Source of the DNA: Harmothoe impar
Lineage: Eukaryota; Annelida; Polychaeta; Phyllodocida; Polynoidae
Reading direction: 5' to 3'
Assembly (NCBI GenBank): GCA_947462335.1
Contig: OX381708.1
Coordinates: forward strand, 3,844,001 to 3,908,000
Length of the DNA stretch: 64,000 nucleotides
The notes below the pieces were generated by a model. The model ran no database searches, was not told the DNA's origin, and saw only the letters and a program-made list of their open reading frames with translations. This document shows positions 31,801 to 41,835 of this stretch, in pieces. Both the position numbers and the translations under genes were made by a program. Each line of letters starts with the position of its first letter. Positions within the stretch are counted from its first letter, which is position 1.

Positions 31801-34800
31801 TTAGGTTATACCGTCCCTGGCTAGTAACCGGGGACTGCGTCTTATGTTTTTAGGCATAACATTAGACCTGGTTCTAGGACACGCCTTTTCCAGAGTGGAT
31901 TTAGCCCTAACCACACTCTTCCGGGTCCTTTTCCCTTCAGCCAGCGAGACTTTATTAGCCGCCTTCTTCCCGGATCTTTTTGGGATGACGGGCTTCTGCA
32001 CCATTAGTTTCCGGGAGACCTCCTTCCGCGGCCTTCCGCGTTTCCGGGGAGGTTCCTTCACTAATTTCCGCTGTTCACTTTCCTCTATCAAAGTATCAAC
32101 TTCCAACTCATACGAGTCCAGGGACAAATCTCTCCCCTTCCACTCTCTTAGTCGAGCTACATTAGATTTATACATCTTTCCTTGTAATGAACGTATCACT
32201 ACAGTACTGTCACTTACTATGCGGGTAACCACAAAGGGCCCGTCCCAATTACTAGCAAGTTTCAGAGTCGATAACGGCTCATGTAATCTTACTACCTGAT
32301 CACCAACTTTGAATCGTCGCGGCTTAAGGCCTAGATCATAGCCGGTCTTCTGCCAGGTAGCATTCTTCTGCAGTTCAGTTCTCACCAATTCATAAGCATA
32401 TTTGAATTGATCTCTTAATGACTCCACAAACATCACATGGCAGGGGGTTTCCGGGTTCATTCCGACCACCCCGAATACCAGATCAGCGGGCATTATCAAA
32501 TCCTCCCCGAAAACTAATAGATTCGGGGAACAGGAAGTACTAGAATGGACAGTGCTATTATATGCATGGCATACATAATCACACTGCTCATCCCAGTCAT
32601 CCATTCTATCATTCACCAGGGATTTCAAAACCTGAATCAATGTACGATTGAATCTCTCAACCATTCCATCACTTTGTGGTCGATAGGGATTTGTTCTCGT
32701 CTTACAAATCGCCAGTCGGTGACACATTTCCTGCCAAAGATCAGATTCAAATTCCCGACCTTGGTCACTATGCATCATTAGGGGAACCCCAAGATGCAAT
32801 ACCCAACCTGTAACAAAAGCTTTTGCACAGGTTGCTGCTTTGTGATCCGCTAATGGAAACACTCTCGTATACTTAGTATAATAGTCAGTGACGACCATCA
32901 TACAAGTATTACCATCAGGGGTAGTTTTAAACCCACTGATAATATCTATGGCGACTCGCGCAAATCTTACACCAAACAACTCCTGGGACAAAGGCATTTT
33001 ACCCATCCCAGGCCCAGGTTTGTTTTTACAACAATCCGGGCAAGTAGCAACCCATCTTAATAGATCACTACTCATCCCTGGCCAGTAATATCTCCTTTTC
33101 AGACGTTCCAGGGAACGTTTTTTTCCGAAATGCCCACTGGTCAGGTGTCCATGGCAATAATACATAACATCCCTCCTCATACCGGAAGGTATTACCACTT
33201 GCCGGATTCTCCTACCGGATGAATTAATCTTCCACCGGTAGATGATTCCGCTCTGGACCTCTAGCTCTGCCCATTGAGCTATTAGTCGTCTCATTTCCCG
33301 ATTCTCCAGGGAAATCTCAGGCCGCGGGGGCCGTATCTTCCTAGGTAACAATACCAACAACCGGCTAAGGTTAGGATCCTTTTCCTGGAATTTCCGGATG
33401 GTTCCCATGGACCACTCCAGAACCCCAGTTCCCTTGATCTCAAAGGGAATCCTTGCTCCGGCTATGACAGCTTCATGCTGACCACAGTCATCACAGTTGG
33501 TGTTTTCGCACTTCCTGATAGGACGTCGGGAAAGTGCATCAGCATTTACATGCTTTACCCCAGCTCTATGCTGGATCTGACTTTGCTCCAAACCGAACTC
33601 GGAAAGGTGTGCTAGCCAACGTCCAATCATTCCTTCCGCATCTTTGAAATTCAATAGCCATCTCAAAGAGGAATGATCTGTTCTTAGCGTAAAATCGGAC
33701 CCCCAAAGGAAATGTTTGAACTTTTTAGTATAAACTATCACAGCCAACAATTCCCTTTTAGTGGTACAATAATTACGCTGGGTCTTACTCATAGTATTAC
33801 TAGCAAAGGCAATGGGAACCTCCACTCCGCCTTGGACTTGACTGAGGGCGGCCCCAATACTCTCATTGCTAGCATCGGTATCCAATACAAAGTGACCATC
33901 CGGGGTAGGATACTTCAACACCGGGGTCTCTACAAACAACTTTTTTATTGCTAAGAAAGCTGTGTCCTGTTCCCTCCCCCATGGGAACTCCTCCTTCCTA
34001 CTTCCGGGTGTCCAGTGTGACAAACACTGGATCGGATAGGCTACCCGGGAATACCCCGGCAGGAAATCCCTATAGTATGAGCAGAATCCTAGAAAGGATC
34101 GCACATCTTTAGGACCCCTGGGGACTTCCCATTCAGTTACACTCCTGATCTTTTCCGGATCCGCCTTAACCCCCTCGGTGGAAATAATCCGCCCTAGGTA
34201 GTTAATATCCTTCTTAAACAGATTGCATTTCTTTGGTTTCAATTTGAGACCGTTAGACATGATTCGGTTTAAGACTTCCTCTAAATTACTTAAACAATCC
34301 GCAAAGGTCTTTCCAAACACAATTACGTCATCCAGGTAAACTAGACATTTCCGCCATAATAAATCACTTAACAGCGTCTCCATCATGGCTTCAAAGGTGG
34401 CCGGCGCGTTACATAACCCGAACGGCATTACCTTATATTCAAACAACCCAATATGGCTAGAAAACGCGGTTTTCTCCATATCTTCAGGCTTCATGCCTAC
34501 TTGCCAATACCCGGACTGTAAATCCAGGGTACAAAACCATTCATTCCCTCCCAGGGAATCAATCGTCTCATCTATCCTAGGAAGAGGATAGGAGTTCTTC
34601 TTAGTCAACCCATTCAGTTTCCGGTAATCAATACAGAACCGTATGCTACCGTCCTTCTTGGTTACCATACATACAGGGGAGGACCAAGGGCTCATGCTGG
34701 GAACAATAACATTATCCTTCAGCATTTTCGCTATCTCTTCCTCAGCTACAATCTTCTTCTTGAGGGGTAATCTCCTATAAGGAATCTTAAAAGCGGGGTT

Positions 34801-36024
34801 ATCCCCGGTTTTAATTTCATGCAATACCTTATTGGTTCTCCCCAGGGGTTCCCCTGGGGCGGCAAAAGCTTGCCTGCATCTCTTCAGCATAGCTTTTAGG
34901 GCTTCCTGATCATTCTCATCCGTTATGGACGATCCTGTTAACAACTTAGTTAACTCTTCATGCAATTCCTCTTCCCCTCCTTCTTCTAACCTCAGGTCTT
35001 GGTGGCTACCGGTGACTGCCTCCGCAAGTATCACTTTCCCAACTTCAGTGCCTTTCTCAAGATATACTGTGGAGTTTCCGGGGTTGGAAATGGGTGTCAC
35101 TGTCCATCTGGAATTCCCTACTAGGGTATCCGCAGATTCCAATCCCTTCCGGGATAATACAGCCATATCCGGCTCGATTACTGCTAATCCTTTCTGGATT
35201 AGCCTCCCTGAACTGACTAACACGTCACAGGTCATTCCCGGGGGAATCTTCACAGTCTGTGCCACACTAGCGACACTACTTATCACTCTCAACTTACAGA
35301 GTATGGTCATATCATACGGGTATTCAATTTTCAACTTCCCACTTTTCGGATTCAAAGTCGCACCGAAAAGCGCCGCAAAATCCAAACCAAGAATACCATC
35401 ATCTTCAATCTCAGCTATGGTCGGGGCCCAAACAAATTCTTTCCCGGCCACAGAGATTATCAGAAAAGTCCGTCCAAATGTCCTCATTCTGGTACCATCG
35501 GCCGTACATGCGTTTACCCTCATTGTGAGGTTCTCACACATATTCGGCAATAAGCTGATGAATCTCTTAGAGACCATGGAGTGGCTAGCTCCAGTATCCA
35601 TAAGAAACTCCCCAGTCTTTCCTTGTACAGAACAGGAAACGTACCACCTCTTCCCATCAGTTACTGAGGGATTCCTAGTAAACCGGTGAAGGTCACTATC
35701 AGTGCCCAGGTCGAATCCACATCCTTTCAGGTGTTCCAGACAAGGATGGCCCGGGGGAAGCCTGGTTCCTCCAACCTTAACCAACTCTTTGGTTATTGAC
35801 TCCTCTAAACTGGCACTAGGTTTCCCATACGCGCACCCCTGGGCGCCTGTTGTACCAGTCTCCCCAGCCTCATGGTTTCCGGGATGTACGGTCCCATCTC
35901 CCTTCTTGCTGGACGCATTCACTGCTAATGAATCTTCACCGCCAACGTCGGTGATAATCTGACATATTTCCTCAGGGGTTACCGTCCTGCCATCCCCGGT
36001 AACCCCCTCTAATTTCCCGAAACC
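31801..36024 (-). CDS. pol: pol polyprotein: protease, reverse transcriptase, RNase H, integrase
   Basis: The frame is open from 36,024, just inside the end of gag. It lacks an ATG at its head and is expected to be made as Gag-Pol by -1 frameshifting. Counting residues from the in-frame GTG at 35,922: aspartic protease with MDTGASHSMV (108-117); RT with WSSPVCMVTKKDGSIRFCIDY and the catalytic YLDD (529-532); RNase H with LDTDAS (680-685) and NADALSRR; integrase with the HHCC zinc module (H926, H931, C961, C964) and the DDE residues in AIDIIS, HSDQG and MVERFNRTL; then a GPF module (WDGPFVVTRI). A basic tail follows with RKRGRPRKE, an AT-hook core, and many Lys/Arg residues. All key residues are present and there is no interruption, so it looks functional. 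Confidence 0.95.
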   Translation of the reverse strand, partial: GFGKLEGVTGDGRTVTPEEICQIITDVGGEDSLAVNASSKKGDGTVHPGNHEAGETGTTGAQGCAYGKPSASLEESITKELVKVGGTRLPPGHPCLEHLKGCGFDLGTDSDLHRFTRNPSVTDGKRWYVSCSVQGKTGEFLMDTGASHSMVSKRFISLLPNMCENLTMRVNACTADGTRMRTFGRTFLIISVAGKEFVWAPTIAEIEDDGILGLDFAALFGATLNPKSGKLKIEYPYDMTILCKLRVISSVASVAQTVKIPPGMTCDVLVSSGRLIQKGLAVIEPDMAVLSRKGLESADTLVGNSRWTVTPISNPGNSTVYLEKGTEVGKVILAEAVTGSHQDLRLEEGGEEELHEELTKLLTGSSITDENDQEALKAMLKRCRQAFAAPGEPLGRTNKVLHEIKTGDNPAFKIPYRRLPLKKKIVAEEEIAKMLKDNVIVPSMSPWSSPVCMVTKKDGSIRFCIDYRKLNGLTKKNSYPLPRIDETIDSLGGNEWFCTLDLQSGYWQVGMKPEDMEKTAFSSHIGLFEYKVMPFGLCNAPATFEAMMETLLSDLLWRKCLVYLDDVIVFGKTFADCLSNLEEVLNRIMSNGLKLKPKKCNLFKKDINYLGRIISTEGVKADPEKIRSVTEWEVPRGPKDVRSFLGFCSYYRDFLPGYSRVAYPIQCLSHWTPGSRKEEFPWGREQDTAFLAIKKLFVETPVLKYPTPDGHFVLDTDASNESIGAALSQVQGGVEVPIAFASNTMSKTQRNYCTTKRELLAVIVYTKKFKHFLWGSDFTLRTDHSSLRWLLNFKDAEGMIGRWLAHLSEFGLEQSQIQHRAGVKHVNADALSRRPIRKCENTNCDDCGQHEAVIAGARIPFEIKGTGVLEWSMGTIRKFQEKDPNLSRLLVLLPRKIRPPRPEISLENREMRRLIAQWAELEVQSGIIYRWKINSSGRRIRQVVIPSGMRRDVMYYCHGHLTSGHFGKKRSLERLKRRYYWPGMSSDLLRWVATCPDCCKNKPGPGMGKMPLSQELFGVRFARVAIDIISGFKTTPDGNTCMMVVTDYYTKYTRVFPLADHKAATCAKAFVTGWVLHLGVPLMMHSDQGREFESDLWQEMCHRLAICKTRTNPYRPQSDGMVERFNRTLIQVLKSLVNDRMDDWDEQCDYVCHAYNSTVHSSTSCSPNLLVFGEDLIMPADLVFGVVGMNPETPCHVMFVESLRDQFKYAYELVRTELQKNATWQKTGYDLGLKPRRFKVGDQVVRLHEPLSTLKLASNWDGPFVVTRIVSDSTVVIRSLQGKMYKSNVARLREWKGRDLSLDSYELEVDTLIEESEQRKLVKEPPRKRGRPRKEVSRKLMVQKPVIPKRSGKKAANKVSLAEGKRTRKSVVRAKSTLEKACPRTRSNVMPKNIRRSPRLLARDGIT
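35975..36018 (-). promoter_or_regulatory. Programmed -1 ribosomal frameshift signal between gag and pol
   Basis: In the gag frame the last codons are TCG GGA AAT TAG. They contain the canonical slippery heptamer G GGA AAT (36,018-36,012) directly before the stop. Five bases later a perfect 10-bp stem, GGGGTTACCG (36,006-35,997) with CGGTAACCCC (35,984-35,975), encloses a 12-base loop. A -1 slip enters the pol frame, which is open from 36,024. Heptamer, spacer and stem all match known -1 frameshift architecture. Confidence 0.85.
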
Positions 36025-38579
36025 TCACTTCTTAAAACAGGTTTCTCGGCTTTGCATTCAGATGCAAAGTGCCCTTTGACTTGACATCTGTAACACTGGA
36101 CAGTGTTACGATCGACCCTAGGGCGGCGCCTGGTTTGATTATCAAACACCTCGTTCATGCGTTTAATCATGGACTCCATTAAGGTATTTAATGAGTTTCC
36201 TGACGCATTTGTTTTATCCGGAGTGGTCGTCTCCGGGGTCTGGGTTTTCTGACTGGGTACAGTCTGAGGCTCCCGAATGTCGGGTTTCCGGGTGGTTTCC
36301 GAATAACCTTTGTTACTAGGAAGTTTCCCGGAAGCTGGGGTTGAGTTAGATTTCTGTCGACCCTTGAATTTAAGGGCGTCTACTCTCTCCTCCCCTTCAG
36401 ATTCTTCCGCAGAAGAATCGTCTCCATCTAAGGAATGTTCAATTCCAGAGACGCGCTGCCCCCTATTAGCGGGTATCATACCAGCCAACAGTATCTTCTT
36501 TTTGTCATGTTGATCAATCGCCATGAACAAATCTGCTAAGGAAGACCCAGCTTCCCAAGCTCTACCACAAACTTTAGCATGTTCAGGATCACTCAATCCA
36601 CTAATAAATCTTACAAATAGGGATTCTATGTAATATTCAGCATCCCTACTCCATTCTGGCCTAGCCTGCCGCAATAATCGCTGCAATTCTAGCCCAAAAA
36701 TTTTAGCAGATTCCTTTGGTTTCTGCGTTCTTCTCTGAAACAGAGTCCAGTGATCTACTGTCACCATTTTCCCAAAAGTATAACAAGCTAATACTTCCAA
36801 CTGGTCGTATGTAGCTTCGGGCCCGTAAGTGTCCCTCCATTCTTCAACCACTATCTTACCCGGGCCGTCACTCAACCATATCACAAAAGCTCCCAAGGAT
36901 TCCTCCTTGTTCCAGCAATTGTACTTACAATCATCTAGAAGTGATTGATATTCTTCCTTCCAGGGTCGTACACCCCTGTAAGGCTTAGTCACACGTGCAG
37001 TTCTTTTAGCGGCATAATTAGAATGCACTAATTGACCCGACATGCGTCTACTCCAAGCCAGTAGGTCTGTACCGTCTTGACCTCGGCTAGAGCAATCTAG
37101 TCCCAAATTACCTATGGCGGGGTCTCGATTATGTAATCGGTGCTCCGCCGGGGTCATTGTGACTCGCCGGTTCAAAGGAACCTTTCTCTTGGGTACATCT
37201 TCAGATGATTTATCTGATTCAGATTCTGAACCCTCATCAAAGCGTGGGCCTTGATAGCCTGACAATCCCGTAGTGTTTTTATGCACCGGGTATGACCTTC
37301 CCTTTGTTCCCGGTTGGCTCCCCTTATTCGTCCTATCCCTCGGCCTAATCTCAGGATCTTTATTGACTCCCGAGTGTGTTTCCGTGGCCGGAGGTGGGTA
37401 CGAATAAGTTGCATCTGGGCAATACCTATAATTACCCTTGCTATCATAACCTCCCGGATTCCCATATAGAGCCGGGTCATCTCCCGCGAAGGGGTTCAAT
37501 GAGCCATAACTATGATTCACCACTTCATCTCGAAATTTATTTTTATAATGTCGAGACACTTCCTCCTCTGGAGACATTTCCCTGTTAACCGGACCAATTC
37601 TGGCATGATTAACTGGTTCCCATCCAAGAGAGCGCCCGGTAACATTCACTCTCCTTGAATCTTTCTCTCTGTTCTTATACACAGAGTCTTCCACATTCCT
37701 CAATCCATTATCATTAATAAATGGATCGAATTTAGGTAATGCTTCCTCCTTACCAGTAGTAGGAGTACTATCCGGAACAGTTTCCGGCCTGCCAGCTGGA
37801 AGTTGTTCCTCCCCCTGCTGTTCCATTGCCTTCAACAATTCACCCCGCAGGAGAGTTTTCCTAGCTTCAAGGGAACAGACAGCTTCCACCTCAGCTTTCC
37901 GTTTCCTCTCTAACTCTTCCGTTTCTTCCAGGATTTGCATCCTGGTGGATTCGTTATCCTTGACCAACTGGTCTCTGCCCTTCTCGAGCTCTTCTGTCCC
38001 CTTTTTCAAGGCATACCATTCTCTAGAGTATTTTTTCAACTCCCTCTCATACCTCTCCTTAAGAGATTCGGAATGTTCATTCTCCTTCTGGTTCTCAGCA
38101 ATCTTTGCCTGAATCTTTTGGTATTCATGCGATTCCTGAGCAACCTTCTTTTTCATATACCGGTTGTCCTCTATCAACCGTTCTCTCTCTTCTATCAGAG
38201 TTCCTTTTACCCTCTGATTCTCAGAGAGGATCTCGTCCCTTTCTTTTACCAGGGAAGTCAATTCATCAGTCAATGCAGCATACTGATCTTCCATTGACTG
38301 CTTGTCCAATCGGACATTTTCCCAGTAGAGGTCGTCCTCTTCCCGAGCCAAACGCTCGTCATATTCCCTCTGGAATCTCTCATCCCCTACATAGGGTTCT
38401 ACCCAGGAAAGATCCTGCAACTTCCTCTTCTTCTGTCCTGGCTTCAAGCCCTCTCCAGGGTCCATCCCTGGCACCTCCAGGCGAGTTGATTCCAACTCCC
38501 CTTCACTCAGCTCTGGGCCAGAGCCGCCCAGGCTACCACCGGTAGCCATTGTCCGTCCACTGAAGGACTGTCTGTCCAA
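36009..38579 (-). CDS. gag: Gag polyprotein with long coiled-coil N terminus and CCHC zinc knuckle
   Basis: An 856-codon frame, long for Ty3/gypsy Gag. The N-terminal 60 residues are Gly/Ser-rich with KKRK. Residues about 65-260 form a continuous Glu/Lys/Arg-rich coiled coil. A proline/tyrosine-rich segment follows (near 380-410). The retrotransposon Gag/capsid domain is about 560-720 (WLSDGPGKIVVEEWRDTYG, FQRRTQKPKESAKIFGLEL, SLFVRFISGL). The nucleocapsid near the end has one knuckle, CYRCQVKGHFASEC (C-X2-C-X4-H-X4-C). ATG 38,579 lies about 70 bases downstream of the primer site. A second ATG at residue 11 (38,549) is possible. The decayed copy at 14,580-16,390 has the same layout. Confidence 0.93.
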   Translation of the reverse strand: MDRQSFSGRTMATGGSLGGSGPELSEGELESTRLEVPGMDPGEGLKPGQKKRKLQDLSWVEPYVGDERFQREYDERLAREEDDLYWENVRLDKQSMEDQYAALTDELTSLVKERDEILSENQRVKGTLIEERERLIEDNRYMKKKVAQESHEYQKIQAKIAENQKENEHSESLKERYERELKKYSREWYALKKGTEELEKGRDQLVKDNESTRMQILEETEELERKRKAEVEAVCSLEARKTLLRGELLKAMEQQGEEQLPAGRPETVPDSTPTTGKEEALPKFDPFINDNGLRNVEDSVYKNREKDSRRVNVTGRSLGWEPVNHARIGPVNREMSPEEEVSRHYKNKFRDEVVNHSYGSLNPFAGDDPALYGNPGGYDSKGNYRYCPDATYSYPPPATETHSGVNKDPEIRPRDRTNKGSQPGTKGRSYPVHKNTTGLSGYQGPRFDEGSESESDKSSEDVPKRKVPLNRRVTMTPAEHRLHNRDPAIGNLGLDCSSRGQDGTDLLAWSRRMSGQLVHSNYAAKRTARVTKPYRGVRPWKEEYQSLLDDCKYNCWNKEESLGAFVIWLSDGPGKIVVEEWRDTYGPEATYDQLEVLACYTFGKMVTVDHWTLFQRRTQKPKESAKIFGLELQRLLRQARPEWSRDAEYYIESLFVRFISGLSDPEHAKVCGRAWEAGSSLADLFMAIDQHDKKKILLAGMIPANRGQRVSGIEHSLDGDDSSAEESEGEERVDALKFKGRQKSNSTPASGKLPSNKGYSETTRKPDIREPQTVPSQKTQTPETTTPDKTNASGNSLNTLMESMIKRMNEVFDNQTRRRPRVDRNTVQCYRCQVKGHFASECKAEKPVLRSEVSGN

Positions 38580-38650
38580 TCAAGGACTTCCTGTTCAGTA
38601 TAACCCGAACATATTCTCGAACAACTAGCTTGTTCTGCTACCTTTGCTGC

Positions 38651-38667
38651 TCCTGGTCACGGCACCA
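38651..38667 (-). other. Primer-binding site complementary to tRNA-His
   Basis: On the - strand TGGTGCCGTGACCAGGA lies one base after the 5' LTR. Its complement ends in GGTCACGGCA-CCA, the animal tRNA-His 3' end. Confidence 0.8.
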
Positions 38668-38668
38668 G

Positions 38669-39152
38669 TGTGGTGGTTCGTAATTAACTCTAGGTTAAAG
38701 AACAACGATCACGGCAGTTTCCAGGTGCGAGAATATATCTATCTTTATTCACAAGAATAATAACTCTAGTTCCTTTACTAGGGAACGATCAGTGTAGAAT
38801 GAATACACACAGGTAAATCAGGTTTCTCTATAAATAGAGGAAACGGTCAGTATACAACTCTTAGCATACAACTCTGTCCGCACGGTTGGACATGTGAAGT
38901 CTCTCGTCAGTCGGGCCTGCACTGACTGCCGTTCCAGGTAAACACATGGGTCTTATATAACACCGGCTCTTAGATCACGTGGCCAGGTGGGTGGGTCGGC
39001 CGCCCACCTGAGAGCGGCACACGGTCACCTGAAGAGGACCTGCGCCCTCTCCCGGGAACTGTGTGCACTAGCTCCAGGTGGAGAAGCCGAGTAAACAGAC
39101 GTTACCCGGAAATACTGTGTATGAGATTAATATGTAATATCATGCCCCTACA
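38669..39152 (-). repeat. 5' LTR of the Ty3/gypsy element
   Basis: 484 bp with TGTAGGGG…CCACCACA ends on the - strand. TTATATAAG (38,960-38,952) is the likely U3 promoter TATA box and AATAAA lies at 38,749-38,744. Differences from the other LTR are seen at the CTGTACTAGG/CTTTACTAGG, ACCCGAAG/ACCTGAAG and TACCGTG/TACTGTG positions. Confidence 0.95.
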
Positions 39153-39461
39153 CAAGTGTCACTTTCAGGCATTATCAATAATCTTTGCATCCTTCTGGTT
39201 ACCACAGTTACCAGCAGCTTTACAACCCATAATGGGATTCTTTGAAGGTTCCTTAGTAGAGGACACCATTGCTTGATCTGGTTCCCGGAGAGATAAACAC
39301 TGATAACAGCCAGCAGGATGGGTACCAGGTGTTATGTAAGGCAAAGCTATGCAACCGCAAAAGTCTGCTCTCATTGAAGGGAATTATCTCATTGGTCAAT
39401 AATGCATCCCGCTTGGTCGGTATATTGCCCTGCTAATTTGTCAGAGACAAATTGGGTATCC

Positions 39462-39806
39462 CAGTGTTGCCGAAATAACGCTGGCACGCCGGCTTTTGCC
39501 GGCGTGGAATCATAATGGCCGGCGTAGGGCCTTAGGACGCAGGCCAGGATGGCCTGCCATGATCTCAGCTTTATAAGCCTGAAAGAATTTTTCAAATCGG
39601 CCAATTAGAAGTGAAGAAAGGGTAATTTTAGTGAATTTGTTTGATATTCAAATATTTTTCAAATTCTTCGCAGTTATGATGAAGTTTATATGGGCACCTT
39701 AAATATAAATATTCATATGGCCTGCGTGAGAGCGAAATGGCCTGCGTAAGATGCCATGACGCAGGCCACATTGGCCTGCGTCATTGAAACGTTTTCGGCA
39801 ACACTG
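39462..39806. mobile_element. 345-bp MITE with CAGTGTTGCCGAAA ends and 6-bp target duplication
   Basis: CAGTGTTGCCGAAATAACG at the left and the complement of CGTTTTCGGCAACACTG at the right form the inverted repeats. GTATCC flanks both ends (39,456-39,461 and 39,807-39,812). The interior repeats GGCCTGCGT/ACGCAGGCC several times in both orientations. Confidence 0.88.
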
Positions 39807-40114
39807 GTATCCAGTCCAGCTGTGAGCTCATTAAAGAACCTCTTTGACGGCCTCACCAGCAGGTCCCATATAGAGTATACTGCACCCCCCCCCCCCCCCC
39901 CCCCCCCCACCATCTTGTCACTACTGGGTGAATCCCGTCGTCATGGTAACCAATTCCCACCTCCTGTCGTGCAGAGCTAAATATAGCTGCTCCCCAGTTA
40001 CCATGGTGACCTGTGTAGGCGGGCAACCTGTTGACGTGACGTGAGTGTCGTCTTCAGCATCCATAATGACGTCACATGACGCTTAGAGACACTGACGCTT
40101 AAAGAGACTGACAG

Positions 40115-40205
40115 CAAGGTCATGTCAGGAAGGTCACGTCATGAAGGTCATGTCAGGAAGGTCACGTCATGAAGGTCATGTCATGAAGGTTGATTGGGAC
40201 ATGAC
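40115..40205 (+). repeat. Tandem AAGGTCA half-site array
   Basis: About five copies of a 15-base unit of the form (G)AAGGTCA(T/C)GTCA(G/T)G, each containing the nuclear-receptor half-site AAGGTCA. It is preceded by two GACGCTTAAAGAGACTGA-type repeats. Confidence 0.75.
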
Positions 40206-41336
40206 CTTGGACGGCACAGGCCTAAACTGAGCAGCGTTCTTATACACGGAGTATATAGCCTATATATAGCACAAGGTACAATAGAGCCATACTCCCGTCA
40301 TTGTTCACCCTTCTGCCAGTGAATGCCTGTATATGGCATAAGTAATGACAGAGTTAGTCTTACAGGGATGAAAGTCTTCAACTTTTTCCCTGAAATCAAG
40401 TTTTTTATAAATCAAAAAAATATAATCAGGATTAGGATATATTTGATAATTACTCAATATAAACTCAAACAAACTTATTTTGTTTGTGTAATCCTATGAA
40501 AAGACAGCAGAATCATCGCTGGTTCATCCTCAGTGGTCCTACCCATACACAGACAGGCTACACCACACTGATCTCAGTGTCAAGTTTTTCTCAAGTTAAC
40601 TTGAGAAACCTTGAAGCCCTCTCTCTCCTCTATAGTCCTATGCATTTACACTCTTCACATGAGGCTTAGCCACTGAAACTAAGGTGCTATGCATGGAGAG
40701 TGTATGGACAGATTTCTCATTCTCCTCAGCAGGAGATAACGTCCATGATCACATGGACATGACAAATGCTTCTCCTCAGCAGGAGATGACGTCCAGGAGA
40801 ATATAGACATGACAAATCCTGCTGCACAGCACTAGATATATGTGTCTATAGATGCATAAACATTCATATGCTCTATAATGTAGTTGTGAGGTATGTTATA
40901 TCTTCAAGTTTTTTTGACATAGTCGACTTTCATCCCTGGTCTTAGACGCCCATAATCTTTCAACTCTAAATGGCCTTACTATACCATGTGTTTGGCCATA
41001 GGTGGCACCAAATGAGGTTGAAAGGGAATGGTGGCCAAGGTAGTTTGTAGAGTGTACCTTAGGGGTACTACTGTCTATATAGCCTAACACATGGTATAGA
41101 ATGGCCATCTAGGGTTGGGCCTGCAGATGGGTCAAAAGTGACCTGGCGACCTGGGCTGTTCTGGAGGCAACTTTCGACCTAAGGCAATGATATAAGCAAC
41201 CTGGCGACTTTCGGACAAGATTGACAATAGATTCAAGGTTCCAAAAAAGCGACCTTTTGACCTGGACCCCTTAATTTCAGCTAGTTTCCGACCTCAGGTG
41301 AGGTGGTTTAGCTCTGTCCTCCCTACAGACACCTAC
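40206..41336. other. No gene recognised; one 55-bp duplication
   Basis: Near 40,718-40,820 'TTCTCCTCAGCAGGAGATAACGTCC…GACATGACAAAT' occurs twice. No supported exon in the rest. Confidence 0.4.
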
Positions 41337-41563
41337 TACCGTAAAACCTCGCGTATAAGCCTAAACTCGCGTATAAGCCGCACCCCGACTTTGGGCCGAT
41401 CCTATAAGCCGCACCAGCGATCTGAATATGGTGGCTTTAGTACTGTACTACAGGAGCAAAAACTCGCGTATAAGCCGCACCTGGACTCTGTGCCGATCCT
41501 ATAAGCCGCACCAGCGATCTGATTCGCGTACTAGCCGCGGCTTATACGCGAGGTTTTACGGTA
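41337..41563. mobile_element. TA-flanked MITE (TACCGTAAAACC family), best-preserved copy
   Basis: TACCGTAAAACCTCGCGTAT at the left is exactly complementary to the right end. The interior has 'TATAAGCCGCACC' modules repeated about 85-100 bp apart. Length 227 bp, almost equal to the copy in the Polinton (226 bp). Confidence 0.9.
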
Positions 41564-41835
41564 CAAGCCTTCTTTCTAGTGTGCTGCACAGTTCAGGCCT
41601 GTGCTTACAGGGATACCTTTACAGTATATACAGACATCTACTACCTTCTAGTGTGCTGCACAGTTTAGGCCCGTGCTTACAGGGATACCTTTACAGTATA
41701 GACAGACACATACTACAAGCCTTCTAGTGTGCTGCACAGTTTAGGCCTATGCTTACAGGGATACTTTTCCAGCATATACAGAAACCCTGCTACAAGCCTT
41801 CTAGTGTGCTGCACAGTTTAAGCCTGTGCTGGACG
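41564..41835 (+). repeat. Tandem repeat, unit about 80 bp, four copies
   Basis: The unit contains CTTCTAGTGTGCTGCACAGT, then GCCTGTGCTTACAGGGATAC and CAGTATATACAGACA. It starts directly at the right end of the MITE. Confidence 0.9.

Larger units (their letters stand above)
26152..39152 (-). mobile_element. Complete 13.0 kb Ty3/gypsy LTR retrotransposon with an extra third ORF
   Basis: Read on the - strand: 5' LTR (39,152-38,669), tRNA-His primer site, gag, frameshift signal, pol, a 0.5 kb promoter-like spacer, ORF3, a 1.5 kb non-coding region, polypurine tract and 3' LTR (26,635-26,152). All three ORFs are uninterrupted. The LTRs are the same length (484 bp) and I count about three differences, so the insertion is recent. 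Flanking bases (GGCAG left, CAAGT right) show no obvious 5-bp target duplication, which may reflect recombination between copies or imprecise ends. Confidence 0.95.

Noticed and set aside
34925..35689. 254-residue + strand protein opposite pol
   Set aside because: Antisense shadow of the pol frame with no family resemblance.
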